A DNA stretch of 64,000 bases from an uncultured Clostridia bacterium (GCA_947631195.1 CANRKK010000001.1:62001-126000), one strand, 5' to 3'. Positions 20,178 through 30,313 are shown, counted from the stretch's first letter. The notes: generated by a model not told the origin, from the sequence alone. A program made the numbers and translations.

Positions 20178-20987
20178 ATGAAGAAAAAGTTTAAGCTCGG
20201 CGTCATAGGATGTGGCTTTATCGGGGCCGCACTCGTTAAGGGCGTGGTATTGTCCGATTACTTGGGCGCCAAAAAAGTTGTCGTTAGCGATATAGTTGAA
20301 TCTTGCCTCGATTCAATTGACGATACCGGGGTCTACACCTGTAACAGCAACCGTTATGTCGCCGAAAACAGCGAATTCCTTGTTTTGGCCGTCAGACCCC
20401 AACATTTTGCCAATGTTTTAAAGAGTTTGGGCGATTACAAGCCTTCTAAAATTATATCTGTAATGTCGGGGGTAACCAAACTTTCAATAAAAAAGGCCTT
20501 TGGCGGCGATGCAAAAGTCGCAAGGTGCGCGCCCAATTTGCCCTGCGCAATCGGAAGCGGTGTTACGGCCGTCGATATGTCTGATTTTGATGACAACATA
20601 GACGATACCGATTTTATTTTTAACGTTTTTAACAGTTTGGGAACGGTTGTAAGCCTTGACGAAAGCAAAATGGACGCAGTAAGCGGTATAAGCGGCAGCG
20701 GTCCCGTATATGCGTTTATGCTGATTGACGGTTTAACCGACGCGGGTGTAAAACACGGACTGACCAAGGAGGAGGCCCAAACGCTCGCCGTGCAGACGGT
20801 TTTGGGCGCGGCGGAAATGGTTCAGCGCGGCGACGAAACGGTAGCCGACCTTACCATGAAAGCGTGCAATAAGGGCGGCAGCGCCATTGAAGCCGTTAAA
20901 GTGTTGGAAGAAAACAATTTCCGCGGAGTAGTGTATCATGCCGTCACTGCGAGCGTAAATAAATCGAAAGAGCTGTCCAAACAATGA
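20178..20987 (+). CDS. proC: pyrroline-5-carboxylate reductase
   Basis: LGVIGCGFIGAALVKG, AVRPQHF, GISGSGPVYAFMLIDGLTDAGV. Confidence 0.93.
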   Translation: MKKKFKLGVIGCGFIGAALVKGVVLSDYLGAKKVVVSDIVESCLDSIDDTGVYTCNSNRYVAENSEFLVLAVRPQHFANVLKSLGDYKPSKIISVMSGVTKLSIKKAFGGDAKVARCAPNLPCAIGSGVTAVDMSDFDDNIDDTDFIFNVFNSLGTVVSLDESKMDAVSGISGSGPVYAFMLIDGLTDAGVKHGLTKEEAQTLAVQTVLGAAEMVQRGDETVADLTMKACNKGGSAIEAVKVLEENNFRGVVYHAVTASVNKSKELSKQ

Positions 20988-21427
20988 AAAAAGTGATTTT
21001 GTACACCGACGGCGCATGTTCGGGGAATCCCGGAATCGGCGGCTGGGGGGCCGTGTTGATATATAGGGGCATTGAAAAGCGTATTTCGGGCGCCGACGGC
21101 TCCACAACAAACAACCGCATGGAAATCACGGCTGTAATCGAGGGACTTAAATGTCTTAAAGAGCCATGCGAAGTAGACGTCTACAGCGATTCGGCTTATA
21201 CTGTAAACGCATTTTTGAACGGCTGGATTGACGAATGGGTTAAAAACGGTTTTAAAAAGGCGGACAATAAGCCCGTTCTCAACGAGGATTTGTGGAGAGA
21301 GCTGCTCGGGCTGACGTCAATCCACAAGGTCAATTTTGCAAAAGTAAAGGGGCACGCGGACGATAAGTACAACAATATATGCGACAAACTCGCCACAGAC
21401 GCAGTCAAAAATTATAAACCCGACTAA
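20984..21427 (+). CDS. rnhA: ribonuclease HI
   Basis: LYTDGACSGNPGIGGWGAVL, NNRMEITAVIEGL, VKGHADDKYN. Confidence 0.95.
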   Translation: MKKVILYTDGACSGNPGIGGWGAVLIYRGIEKRISGADGSTTNNRMEITAVIEGLKCLKEPCEVDVYSDSAYTVNAFLNGWIDEWVKNGFKKADNKPVLNEDLWRELLGLTSIHKVNFAKVKGHADDKYNNICDKLATDAVKNYKPD

Positions 21428-21456
21428 TATTTATTACAAAATTAAATATAATAATA

Positions 21457-22368
21457 GTGTTAATGAAAGGTACAGACGTTCTTAAACACATTATTAATAT
21501 ATTGGCAGTTGTACTATTCGGTGCGGTTGCCTTTCTTTTTATCGCCTACGGGCTGGCGTATAAAAACGTCGACTTTATAGAGGAATATTTTTACCTGTTG
21601 TTTTGGCTTACTTTTGCCGTGTGCGCGGCAACCGTATTTGCCGGCATTTTATTCTATATATTCAAAAAACGTTCCGTATTCCGCTTGATTGTGTGCTTTT
21701 TGGTATTTGCGGACATATGTGCAGCCGTTTTTTTCTTTTTGTGCGCCACAGGTCTGCTTGCAACAATCAACAGCGTTGAGGCGCTGCGGGAATATATAAC
21801 CAACGCCGGCAGTTTGGCCGCGCTCATCTATATCAGTTTTTGTCTCTTGCAGGTCATTCTGCTGCCTGTACCGGGTTCGGTTGCTGTCGCCGTGGGCGTA
21901 GCGATGTTCGGACCGTGGAAGTGTGCGATATTTGCTTTTATAGGAATTATAATCGGCTCATTTATTGCCTTTGGCGTGGGGAGATGGATAGGATATAAAG
22001 CCGTATGCTGGATAGTTGGCAAGGACAGCCTCGATAAGTGGCTCGAAAAATTAAAGGGTAAGGATTATCTTATTCTTTCGATTATGTTTCTGCTGCCGAT
22101 GTTCCCCGACGACATTCTATGCTTTGTGGCGGGATTGTCGTCCATGACATGGCGCTATTTTGTGGTGATGATAATTTTGACCCGCGCTATTTCCGTCGTT
22201 TCGACGGCATATTCGTTTGAATTGATACCTTTTACTACGTGGTGGGGGATACTTACCTGGATACTTCTTGCCGGGTTGGTGGCGCTTACTTTCTGGCTGG
22301 TTATCAAATATTCGGATAAAATTGACAATTTTATAAAAAACAAGCTTAAAATGAGCAAAGGTGACTGA
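21457..22368 (+). CDS. TVP38/TMEM64 (VTT/DedA-like) membrane protein
   Basis: Multiple TM segments; LPVPGSVAVAVGVAMFGPWKCAIFAFIGIIIGSFIAFGVGRWIG. Confidence 0.83.
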   Translation: MLMKGTDVLKHIINILAVVLFGAVAFLFIAYGLAYKNVDFIEEYFYLLFWLTFAVCAATVFAGILFYIFKKRSVFRLIVCFLVFADICAAVFFFLCATGLLATINSVEALREYITNAGSLAALIYISFCLLQVILLPVPGSVAVAVGVAMFGPWKCAIFAFIGIIIGSFIAFGVGRWIGYKAVCWIVGKDSLDKWLEKLKGKDYLILSIMFLLPMFPDDILCFVAGLSSMTWRYFVVMIILTRAISVVSTAYSFELIPFTTWWGILTWILLAGLVALTFWLVIKYSDKIDNFIKNKLKMSKGD

Positions 22369-22386
22369 ATTGTCACCTTTTTTGTT
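22358..22386 (+). terminator. intrinsic terminator overlapping the VTT gene stop
   Basis: AAAGGTGAC-TGAATT-GTCACCTTTTTTG. Confidence 0.85.
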
Positions 22387-22493
22387 TTATTAAAACAAAA
22401 AATTTTCAGGATAAATTTTTTTTAAATTAAGTTGCTTTTAATAATATTAATGCTAAAATGATATATGAGGAAATTTGGCATTCAGGAGAAATT

Positions 22494-23870
22494 ATGGACA
22501 AAATCAGCTTATTGCAAAAGCGTAAGCAAGATCTTTTAAACGCAGGCGCGGACATCCGCAAGGATATAATGGCGCTCATCGATGAGGACAGTTTTGTTGA
22601 ATTGTCCACATTCAGTTTTTCAAAAAATGACTTTTACGGCGAAGAAGCGCAGGGAGAGGGAGTCGTAACCGGTTTTGCAACCATAAACGACTATCCTTTT
22701 TATATTATTGCCCAAAATCCCGCCGTACTTTTGGGCGGCGTAAGCAAGGCGGCCTGTGAAAAAATCGAGAAGTGCCTCAACCAGGCGGAAAAAGCGTCAA
22801 CTCCCGTGATTTGGTTGTTGTCGTCTTACGGTGTGCAGCTTGGCGAGGGAGTAAACGTTTTGGAAGGGCTTGCAACGCTCATTTTGAAGAGTTCGCAACT
22901 CAAAGGCAGCGTGGTTCAGTATCTTATTGTAAACGGTGAAGTTTACGGTCAACTTTCGGTTCTTGCCGGGATTTGCGATTTTACCTATTTTATAGACAAA
23001 AAAAGCGTTCTTGCCGTAAACAGTCCTTTGGTGATATCCGCAGCCAACGGCGTTAACGTGTCAAAATTTCAGGTGGGAAGCGCGGAAGGGCTTAAAAATG
23101 CTAACCTCGCAACGTTTGTAGTAAAGGACTTGGGTGAGATTAAAAGCAGCATAGCCGAAATTACTGAAATCATTTCAGTTCCCGTAATTGACAGCGACGA
23201 GCTGAACGAAGTCATTCCCGAACTTGATAAAGCTCCCGATATGGCGTCGTTTTTGAAAGTTTTTGACAAGGATACGGCGATAGAGCTCGGCGTGGGATAT
23301 GCTTCTGAGCTCAAATGTTATCTTGGCAGAGTGGGCGGCATTGCCGTTGCGGCCGTTGTTTTTGAATATGGAACGGGCGTTGAACTGACGGCGCAAAATA
23401 TGCGCAAACTTAAAGACTTTGCCGAATTTGCGTCCTGCTACGGTCTCCCGTACGTAACTTTTGTAAATTCACTTGGAATTAAGGCCGACCTTGCAACCAA
23501 TAACAGTCCTGTTTTAAAGGAAATTGCCGAGTATGTTTCCATACTCGACTGCATAGACGCCGCAAAAATCTCCGTTATCTATGGCAAAGCGATAGGTTTG
23601 GGCTATACGCTGTTTGCCGCAAAATCTATGGGCTATGACTACAGTTATGCCTTTGCCAATGGCAAAATTGCGCTGTTCGACAGCGTTCAGGGCGCGGAGA
23701 TCGAGTATGCCGGGGACAAAAAGGCCGACAAGGCTAAACTTGCCGAAAAGTACGCGGACGAAAATTCTGACCCAGTAAATGCGGCAAAGGGCGGATATAT
23801 CGATAACATAATCCAACCCTCTCTCGTAAAACAATATTTAATTGCGTCGTTGCAGATGCTCTTAAAGTGA
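22494..23870 (+). CDS. carboxyltransferase (MmdA / transcarboxylase 12S-like)
   Basis: ATG 22494 after AGGAG; crotonase-like carboxyltransferase fold motifs; first gene of decarboxylase-type operon. Confidence 0.75.
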   Translation: MDKISLLQKRKQDLLNAGADIRKDIMALIDEDSFVELSTFSFSKNDFYGEEAQGEGVVTGFATINDYPFYIIAQNPAVLLGGVSKAACEKIEKCLNQAEKASTPVIWLLSSYGVQLGEGVNVLEGLATLILKSSQLKGSVVQYLIVNGEVYGQLSVLAGICDFTYFIDKKSVLAVNSPLVISAANGVNVSKFQVGSAEGLKNANLATFVVKDLGEIKSSIAEITEIISVPVIDSDELNEVIPELDKAPDMASFLKVFDKDTAIELGVGYASELKCYLGRVGGIAVAAVVFEYGTGVELTAQNMRKLKDFAEFASCYGLPYVTFVNSLGIKADLATNNSPVLKEIAEYVSILDCIDAAKISVIYGKAIGLGYTLFAAKSMGYDYSYAFANGKIALFDSVQGAEIEYAGDKKADKAKLAEKYADENSDPVNAAKGGYIDNIIQPSLVKQYLIASLQMLLK

Positions 23871-23877
23871 GGTACAC

Positions 23878-24240
23878 ATGAATAACTTGTTGCTCGATAT
23901 AGTCCAAGGGGAGAATGGCAGTTTTTATTTCAGCGATTTCCCCGAGGCGTTGATATATGCGTTATTGGGCTTTTTGATAGTGTTTGCGGGCATTGCAATA
24001 ATCATAGCGGTGATCTGGCTGATAGGGCTTTTGATGCGAAAAACCAATAATTTAGCTTTTTTGACAAACAGAAAACAGAAGCCCAAATCCGTTGAAAAAA
24101 CAGAGGAAACAAAACCCGTAACCGAAAGCGATGAAGTGCCCGATGAGGTTAAAGCGGCAATAATCGCGGCAATTATGGCGTATTATGAAACCGAACAGCC
24201 CCAATGCGAATTTAAAGTTAAAAGAATCAAGAGGATATAA
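23878..24240 (+). CDS. OadG-like small membrane subunit
   Basis: 120 aa, single TM ALLGFLIVFAGIAIIIAVIWLIGLL, charged C-terminus. Confidence 0.7.
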   Translation: MNNLLLDIVQGENGSFYFSDFPEALIYALLGFLIVFAGIAIIIAVIWLIGLLMRKTNNLAFLTNRKQKPKSVEKTEETKPVTESDEVPDEVKAAIIAAIMAYYETEQPQCEFKVKRIKRI

Positions 24241-24252
24241 GGAGAAATTGTT

Positions 24253-24606
24253 ATGCGTAATTTTGTTGTGACTATTGACGGAAAAAGCTATCAGGTAGCG
24301 GTGGAAGAAGTCGGCGGCGAGGCGGGCCATGCCGATAATGTTCCCGCAAAACAGCCTGTCGACGCCCAGCCTGCAAAGACGACAACTGTTGCAAACGGCG
24401 AAAAGATTTTGTCGCCCTTCCCCGGGATGATTAAAAATATACTTGTAGCAGACGGCGCAACGGTCAAAAAGGACCAGCCCGTAATCGTGCTCGAGGCGAT
24501 GAAGATGGACAATGAAATAACCGCGCCCTGCGACGGAAAAATAACGTTGAGCGTTGCAAAAGGCGCAAACGTAGAAACAAATTCTTTGTTGGCGGTTATA
24601 GGCTGA
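24253..24606 (+). CDS. biotin carboxyl carrier protein (1.3S-like)
   Basis: VLEAMKMDNEITAP biotinylation motif. Confidence 0.92.
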   Translation: MRNFVVTIDGKSYQVAVEEVGGEAGHADNVPAKQPVDAQPAKTTTVANGEKILSPFPGMIKNILVADGATVKKDQPVIVLEAMKMDNEITAPCDGKITLSVAKGANVETNSLLAVIG

Positions 24607-24617
24607 GCGGAGGAAAT

Positions 24618-25859
24618 ATGAGTTTACTTCAAGTAAACTTTGGCGGAATATTCGGCGGACTGTACGAGCAGATGGGCTTTGTGCAGGGCAGCTGGCAGAA
24701 CTATGTGATGCTTTTGATTTCCTTTGTTCTGATGTATCTCGCCATAGTTAAAAAATTCGAGCCCATGCTCCTTCTGCCGATCGCGTTCGGAATGTTCCTC
24801 ATAAACATTCCCGGCGCCGAGCATGTGCTTTGGGGCGTTCATCCCGAAGGCAACAACTCGTATGACGCGGTTGAACCTGCCTCGCGCGGGCTGTTGTGGT
24901 ATCTGTACTTCGGCGTCGATAAGGTTATTTATCCGCCGCTCATTTTCCTCGGGATAGGCGCAATGACGGACTTCGGCCCCTTGATTGCCAATCCCAAGAG
25001 TATGCTTATAGGCGCAGGCGCACAGCTTGGGATATTCGTTGCGTTTATTCTCGCCATTGCGTTTGGTTTTTCGGTGGCGGCAGCTGCGGCGATAGCCATT
25101 ATCGGTGGCGCGGACGGCCCTACGGCAATTTTGGTAACAACCAAACTGTCGGCCGATCTGTTGCCGATGATTGCAATAGCGGCCTATTCGTATATGGCGC
25201 TTATACCTATAATACAAAAGCCGCTTATGAAATTGCTTACTACCAAAAAGGAGAGAATGATTAGAATGAAGCCTCTCCGCCAGGTAAGCAAAATCGAAAA
25301 GATACTTTTCCCCATAATCGTTACTTTGGTGATGGGAATAATATTGCCCGATTCCATTGCGCTTTTAGGTATGTTGATGCTCGGCAATCTGTTAAAGGAG
25401 TCGGGGGTTGTTGACAGACTTTCCACACAGGCGCAAAACGGGTTGATGAATACGATAACGATCTTTTTGGGAATAGCTGTGGGTTGCAAGGCAAAGGGAG
25501 AATTGTTTTTGCAGTTGCAGACCCTTGAGATAATTGCTATAGGGCTGTTTGCCTTTATAATGGGCACGATAGGCGGCCTGCTTGTGGCAAAAATCATGTG
25601 CAAACTTACCAAAGGACAAATCAATCCGCTAATCGGTTCGGCCGGGGTTTCGGCGGTTCCGATGGCGGCGAGGATTTCAGAGGACGTCGGGCGGCAATAT
25701 GATCCGCAAAACCATCTTTTGATGCATGCAATGGGGCCGAACGTAGCGGGAGTTATCGGGTCGGCAATAGCCGCAGGCGTACTGCTTGCATGCTTCGGAG
25801 GATATTTTGACGGGCAGGCCGTGCAGGCGGCAATACAATCGATTACGGCAATAGCTTAA
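24618..25859 (+). CDS. Na+-translocating decarboxylase beta subunit (OadB/MmdB/GcdB family)
   Basis: Polytopic; AIAIIGGADGPTAI, SAGVSAVPMAARI. Confidence 0.92.
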   Translation: MSLLQVNFGGIFGGLYEQMGFVQGSWQNYVMLLISFVLMYLAIVKKFEPMLLLPIAFGMFLINIPGAEHVLWGVHPEGNNSYDAVEPASRGLLWYLYFGVDKVIYPPLIFLGIGAMTDFGPLIANPKSMLIGAGAQLGIFVAFILAIAFGFSVAAAAAIAIIGGADGPTAILVTTKLSADLLPMIAIAAYSYMALIPIIQKPLMKLLTTKKERMIRMKPLRQVSKIEKILFPIIVTLVMGIILPDSIALLGMLMLGNLLKESGVVDRLSTQAQNGLMNTITIFLGIAVGCKAKGELFLQLQTLEIIAIGLFAFIMGTIGGLLVAKIMCKLTKGQINPLIGSAGVSAVPMAARISEDVGRQYDPQNHLLMHAMGPNVAGVIGSAIAAGVLLACFGGYFDGQAVQAAIQSITAIA

Positions 25860-25869
25860 CGGTGGAGAT

Positions 25870-27297
25870 ATGGAAGGTAAAAAAGTTTTAATAACGGATA
25901 CAATTTTGCGTGACGCGCACCAGTCGCACGCGGCAACAAGAATGAAGTTTGAAGAAATGGAGCCGATGTTGCCGCTCCTTGACGATATCGGCTATTATTC
26001 CCTTGAGGCATGGGGGGGAGCTACGTTCGATTCTTGTTTAAGATTTTTAAACGAGGATCCCTGGGAACGGCTCAGAAATCTTAAAAAATATTTGAAAAAG
26101 ACACCCATCCAGATGCTCTTGCGCGGACAGAATCTTTTAGGATACAGACATTATGCCGACGACGTGGTTGAAAAGTTTGTCGATAAATCAATCGAAAACG
26201 GAATAGGGGTGATAAGGCTCTTTGACGCCCTGAACGACCCGCGGAATCTCGAAGCGTCGGTAAACGCTATAAAAAAGTACGGAAAAGGCGGAAAATGCGT
26301 ATGCGAATGTGCAATTTCATACACGACAAGCCCCGTGCATACAACCGAATATTTTGTTAAACTTGCAAAGCAGTTTGAGGATATGGGCGCGGACAATATC
26401 TGCATAAAGGATATGGCAAATCTTTTATTGCCGTTCACCGCGTATGAGCTGGTAAAAGAGCTTAAAGCCGAACTGCGCCCCGAAACAAAAGTGCATCTGC
26501 ACACGCATAACACCACAGGCACGGGCGATATGATCAATCTTATGGCTATACAGGCCGGGGTTGACATTGTGGACTGCGCGCTGTCGCCGCTCGGTAACGG
26601 CACGTCCAACCCCGCAACCGAACCGTTGGTTGCAACTTTGAATGGCACCCCTTACGATACGGGCATAGATATTGAAAAACTTTTGCCTGCAGTCACCCAT
26701 TTCAAAAAGGTTGCCGCAAGGTTGGAAAAGGATGGATTCTTAAATCCTAAAGTCCGTTCGGTAGATATAAATACTCTCTTATACCAGGTGCCCGGCGGTA
26801 TGCTTTCAAATCTTATGAACCAGCTCAAACAGGCGGGCAAAGAGGATAAACTTTTGGAATGTCTTGCTGAAGTTCCCGTAGTCAGAAAGGACAGCGGCTA
26901 TCCGCCCCTTGTAACGCCCACAAGCCAAATTGTGGGGACGCAGGCCGTCTGGAACGTGCTTTTGGGCAGATACAAAACGATTACCGCCCAATTTAAAGAT
27001 TTGATTTTGGGAAAATACGGCGCGCTGTTGGGAAAGGAAAACGAAGAACTCGTCAAAAAGTGCACCGAGCATGGCGAGGAGCAAATAACCTGCCGTCCCG
27101 CCGACTTGCTGAAAGACGAATTCGGCGATTTGACAAACAAAGTAAAGGAAATGGGATTTTATACGCAGGAGGAAGACGTGCTCTCATATGCGCTGTTCCC
27201 CGAAGTTTCAACCAATTTTTTCAAATGGCGCAAGGCCAAAAATGTGGGCGTAGACGCCGATATGGCCGCAAATCCCAACAGAGTTTATCCCGTATAA
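25870..27297 (+). CDS. OadA / transcarboxylase 5S-type carboxyltransferase lacking biotin domain
   Basis: ITDTILRDAHQSHAATRM, WGGATFDSCLRFLNEDPWERL, IKDMANLL; ends at 475 aa without MKM domain. Confidence 0.92.
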   Translation: MEGKKVLITDTILRDAHQSHAATRMKFEEMEPMLPLLDDIGYYSLEAWGGATFDSCLRFLNEDPWERLRNLKKYLKKTPIQMLLRGQNLLGYRHYADDVVEKFVDKSIENGIGVIRLFDALNDPRNLEASVNAIKKYGKGGKCVCECAISYTTSPVHTTEYFVKLAKQFEDMGADNICIKDMANLLLPFTAYELVKELKAELRPETKVHLHTHNTTGTGDMINLMAIQAGVDIVDCALSPLGNGTSNPATEPLVATLNGTPYDTGIDIEKLLPAVTHFKKVAARLEKDGFLNPKVRSVDINTLLYQVPGGMLSNLMNQLKQAGKEDKLLECLAEVPVVRKDSGYPPLVTPTSQIVGTQAVWNVLLGRYKTITAQFKDLILGKYGALLGKENEELVKKCTEHGEEQITCRPADLLKDEFGDLTNKVKEMGFYTQEEDVLSYALFPEVSTNFFKWRKAKNVGVDADMAANPNRVYPV

Positions 27298-27350
27298 GGT
27301 TTTAATAAAGCGGCGTGGGCAAGCGATGTTCACGCCGTAAGGTTTTATTT

Positions 27351-28577
27351 ATGAAAAACGTAGCAGTAATAGGCGCGGGCGCCGCAGGGCTGATGGCCGC
27401 ATACGCTGCCGCAAAAAACGGAAACCGGGTTACAGTTTTTGAAAAAAATGAAAAATGCGGCAAAAAAATTTATATTACGGGCAAGGGAAGATGCAACGTC
27501 ACGCATGACTGCGACGAGCAGGAATTTTTGCAAAACGTTGTGTCTAATCCCAAATTTATGACGGGGGCCATTTATAATTTGTCGCCCGCGGCCACGGTAC
27601 GTCTTTTTGAGGAGAGTGGGCTTGCGCTTAAAACGGAGCGGGGAGCAAGGATTTTTCCCGCATCCGACAAGGCGAGCGACGTTACAAAGTGTTTGGAAAG
27701 CAACTGCAAAAAACTTGGTGTTTTGTTCAATTTTAATGAAAAAGTGACCAAAATCGAATGTGTACATAGTATTATGTCACACATAATTACTGAAAAGACC
27801 GAATATCCGTTTGATTGTGCGATTGTCTGTACGGGCGGATTGAGTTATCCTTCTACGGGCTCCACGGGCGACGGATACAAATTTGCGGTTGAAACGGGGC
27901 ACAAAATTGTTCCGCTGAGGCAGGGGCTTTGCGGGCTGAATTTAAAGGGAACCTTTTACAAAAATTTACAGGGCTTATCGCTTAAAAACGTTTCTCTCGG
28001 GGTCTTTTATAAGGGGCAAAACATTAAAAATTTTTTCGGTGAAGCTCTTTTTACGCACTACGGAATCTCCGGGCCCATTATTTTATCAGCTTCAAGCCTT
28101 ATAAACCGGCTTGATTTAGCGCAGGTTAAGCTCAGTTTGGATTTTAAGCCCGCCCTTTCGGCTGAACAGTTGGACAGTCGTCTGCTGAGGGATTTTGAGC
28201 AAAATAAAAATAAAACTATTGCAAATTGCTTAAAAAATTTGTTACCCGTTGCGCTTATTCCCGAAATTCTGGCAAGGTGCAACCTAAGCGGCAACAGACA
28301 AATAAATTCGATAACGAAGAGCGAGCGTTCCGATTTGTTGACAAAAATCAAAAATTTTGATATGCTCGTATCGTCTTTACGCGGGTTTGAAGAGGCCATA
28401 ATAACTTGCGGCGGCGTTGACGTCAAAGAAATCAATCCCAAAACAATGGAGAGCAAAATAATAAAGGGACTCTATTTTTGCGGGGAAGTGCTGGATGTTG
28501 ACGCTTTTACCGGCGGCTTTAATCTTCAAATCGCTTTTTCGACGGGATATACAGCAGGAAATTCAATAAAGGACTGA
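27351..28577 (+). CDS. HI0933/BaiN-like FAD-dependent oxidoreductase
   Basis: MKNVAVIGAGAAGLMAAYAA, YITGKGRCNVTH, CGEVLDVDAFTGGFNLQIAFSTGYTAG. Confidence 0.92.
   Translation: MKNVAVIGAGAAGLMAAYAAAKNGNRVTVFEKNEKCGKKIYITGKGRCNVTHDCDEQEFLQNVVSNPKFMTGAIYNLSPAATVRLFEESGLALKTERGARIFPASDKASDVTKCLESNCKKLGVLFNFNEKVTKIECVHSIMSHIITEKTEYPFDCAIVCTGGLSYPSTGSTGDGYKFAVETGHKIVPLRQGLCGLNLKGTFYKNLQGLSLKNVSLGVFYKGQNIKNFFGEALFTHYGISGPIILSASSLINRLDLAQVKLSLDFKPALSAEQLDSRLLRDFEQNKNKTIANCLKNLLPVALIPEILARCNLSGNRQINSITKSERSDLLTKIKNFDMLVSSLRGFEEAIITCGGVDVKEINPKTMESKIIKGLYFCGEVLDVDAFTGGFNLQIAFSTGYTAGNSIKD
27768..27784 (-). repeat. degenerate copy of the 17-bp repeat
   Basis: TATTATGTCACACATAATT; differs at about 3 of 17 positions. 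Confidence 0.45.
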
Positions 28578-28583
28578 AATTTT

Positions 28584-29591
28584 ATGATTGCAATCCGTGG
28601 CGCCACAACAATCGAAAGCGATTGCGGCGGGCAAATTAAGGAAAGAGTAAAAGAGCTATTGTGCGAAATCAAGGCAAAAAACGGCCTCAGCGACGGCGAT
28701 TTTGTCTGCATTGTGTTTACAAGCACTGCGGACATACGTTCATATTACCCCGCAAAGGCGGCGAGGGAGGCAGGTTTTGCCTTTTGTCCGCTGTTTTCTG
28801 CATTGGAGCCCGATATCGAAAGCGCGCTGAAGCTCTGTATCCGCGTTCTGGTTTTTGCGGAATGTAAAGCTCCCGCCAAACACATATATTTGCACGCCGC
28901 CGCTGCGCTGAGAAAAGATATCAGCCAAAGGATAAATATAGCCCTCGACGGGCCCGCGGGCAGCGGAAAGAGTACGGTCGCAAAAATTTTAGGGAAAAAA
29001 CTCAACATTTTGTGCCTTGATACGGGCGCAATGTACCGCGCCTGCGCATTGAAGTGCATAAAGGAAAACGTGAGCGTTTTCGACGAGCCTGCCGTTGCCG
29101 CGCTAATGGACGGCATTGCTTTGGAAGTTAAGTATGTCGAAGGAGAGCAAAGGACCTATCTCGACGGGCAAGACGTTTCGGCCGAGATAAGAAAGCCCGA
29201 GGTTTCGATGTTGGCTTCATCCGTTTCCGCGCTCGGTTGCGTCCGCGAAAAGATGGTTGCGCTCCAACGGCAAATAGCCTCGAAAACTTCTTGCATACTC
29301 GACGGCAGAGATATAGGCACAAACGTTTTGCCTGACGCGCAATTTAAATTTTATCTTACGGCGCTTCCCGAAGTCCGTGCCGAAAGACGTGCAAAAGAAA
29401 ACCTACAAAAGGGCTACGATATCCCCTACGGGCAAATTTTGAAAGAGATCATAGAGAGGGACGAAAGGGACAAAAACCGCAAAATCGCGCCCCTGACGGT
29501 GGCGCCGGACGCCACTGTGATCGATTCTTCATATATGACCGTTGAGGAAGTTGTTGCCTTTATAGAAAATAAAATGCAGGAAAAAATCTGA
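28584..29591 (+). CDS. cmk: fusion: AroH-class chorismate mutase (N-term) + (d)CMP kinase (C-term)
   Basis: IAIRGATTIESD..YPAKAAREAGF..LKLCIRVLV..HIYLHAAAALRKDI resembles B. subtilis AroH; then INIALDGPAGSGKSTVAKIL..LDTGAMYRA and DGRDIGTNVLPDA (Cmk). Confidence 0.9.
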   Translation: MIAIRGATTIESDCGGQIKERVKELLCEIKAKNGLSDGDFVCIVFTSTADIRSYYPAKAAREAGFAFCPLFSALEPDIESALKLCIRVLVFAECKAPAKHIYLHAAAALRKDISQRINIALDGPAGSGKSTVAKILGKKLNILCLDTGAMYRACALKCIKENVSVFDEPAVAALMDGIALEVKYVEGEQRTYLDGQDVSAEIRKPEVSMLASSVSALGCVREKMVALQRQIASKTSCILDGRDIGTNVLPDAQFKFYLTALPEVRAERRAKENLQKGYDIPYGQILKEIIERDERDKNRKIAPLTVAPDATVIDSSYMTVEEVVAFIENKMQEKI

Positions 29592-30313
29592 TGAGCGAAG
29601 AAACGAATAATGTAGAAACCTCCGCGACAAACGGCGGCGAACAGGTACCCCCCAAAAAAACCAAGAAAAAAAAGCGCACAAAACTTGAAAAATGGTTCAG
29701 ATTTATGCGCAGGCTTTACTATACCGTCGGGCGAATAATTCTGCCCATAAAAAAATTGGGGCATACGGAAAAATTTGACGATAGGGCATATCTCTACGTG
29801 GGGAACCATCTGCACGTGCTCGATGTCGTGCCCGTGGGGATTTCTCTCAGCAAACCTGTTCACTACATGTGCAAGCGCGAATTAACAAATAAAAAAATCG
29901 GCCGCTGGTTTACAAAAAAATGCGAGTGCATAGTGGTAAACCGCGACGGAACGGACGTGCGCGCCGTGATGCAGGCGATGAAATATCTTAAAAACGGCGA
30001 ATCGGTATGCTGTTTCCCCGAAGGGACGCGCAATAAGACAAATGAAATATTTTTGCCGTTTAAGAGCGGGGCTGCGGCCCTTGCGATAAAGACAAGAACG
30101 CCGATCGTCATGATGCTGCAGTGCAGAAAAATCAGACTTTTCAGAAAAAACTATTTCTATTTTGCGGAGCCCTTTGAGTTTTCTGAATATTACGGCAAAA
30201 AGCTCACCGAGGCCGAGATGCAGGAGGCCGACGAAAAGTTGCGTTCAAAAATGCTCGCTACCTATTATGAGCTGGATGCAATGCTTAAGAGCAAGAAGAA
30301 AAAATCCAAATGA
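29591..30313 (+). CDS. plsC: 1-acyl-sn-glycerol-3-phosphate acyltransferase family
   Basis: VGNHLHVLDVV (HX4D-like), CCFPEGTRNKTNEI. Confidence 0.88.
   Translation: MSEETNNVETSATNGGEQVPPKKTKKKKRTKLEKWFRFMRRLYYTVGRIILPIKKLGHTEKFDDRAYLYVGNHLHVLDVVPVGISLSKPVHYMCKRELTNKKIGRWFTKKCECIVVNRDGTDVRAVMQAMKYLKNGESVCCFPEGTRNKTNEIFLPFKSGAAALAIKTRTPIVMMLQCRKIRLFRKNYFYFAEPFEFSEYYGKKLTEAEMQEADEKLRSKMLATYYELDAMLKSKKKKSK

Noticed and set aside
27301-27350. CGGCGTG...CACGCCG hairpin as a terminator after the 5S-like gene
   Set aside because: Stem of 7 bp with a 13-nt loop and weak T tract; not convincing.
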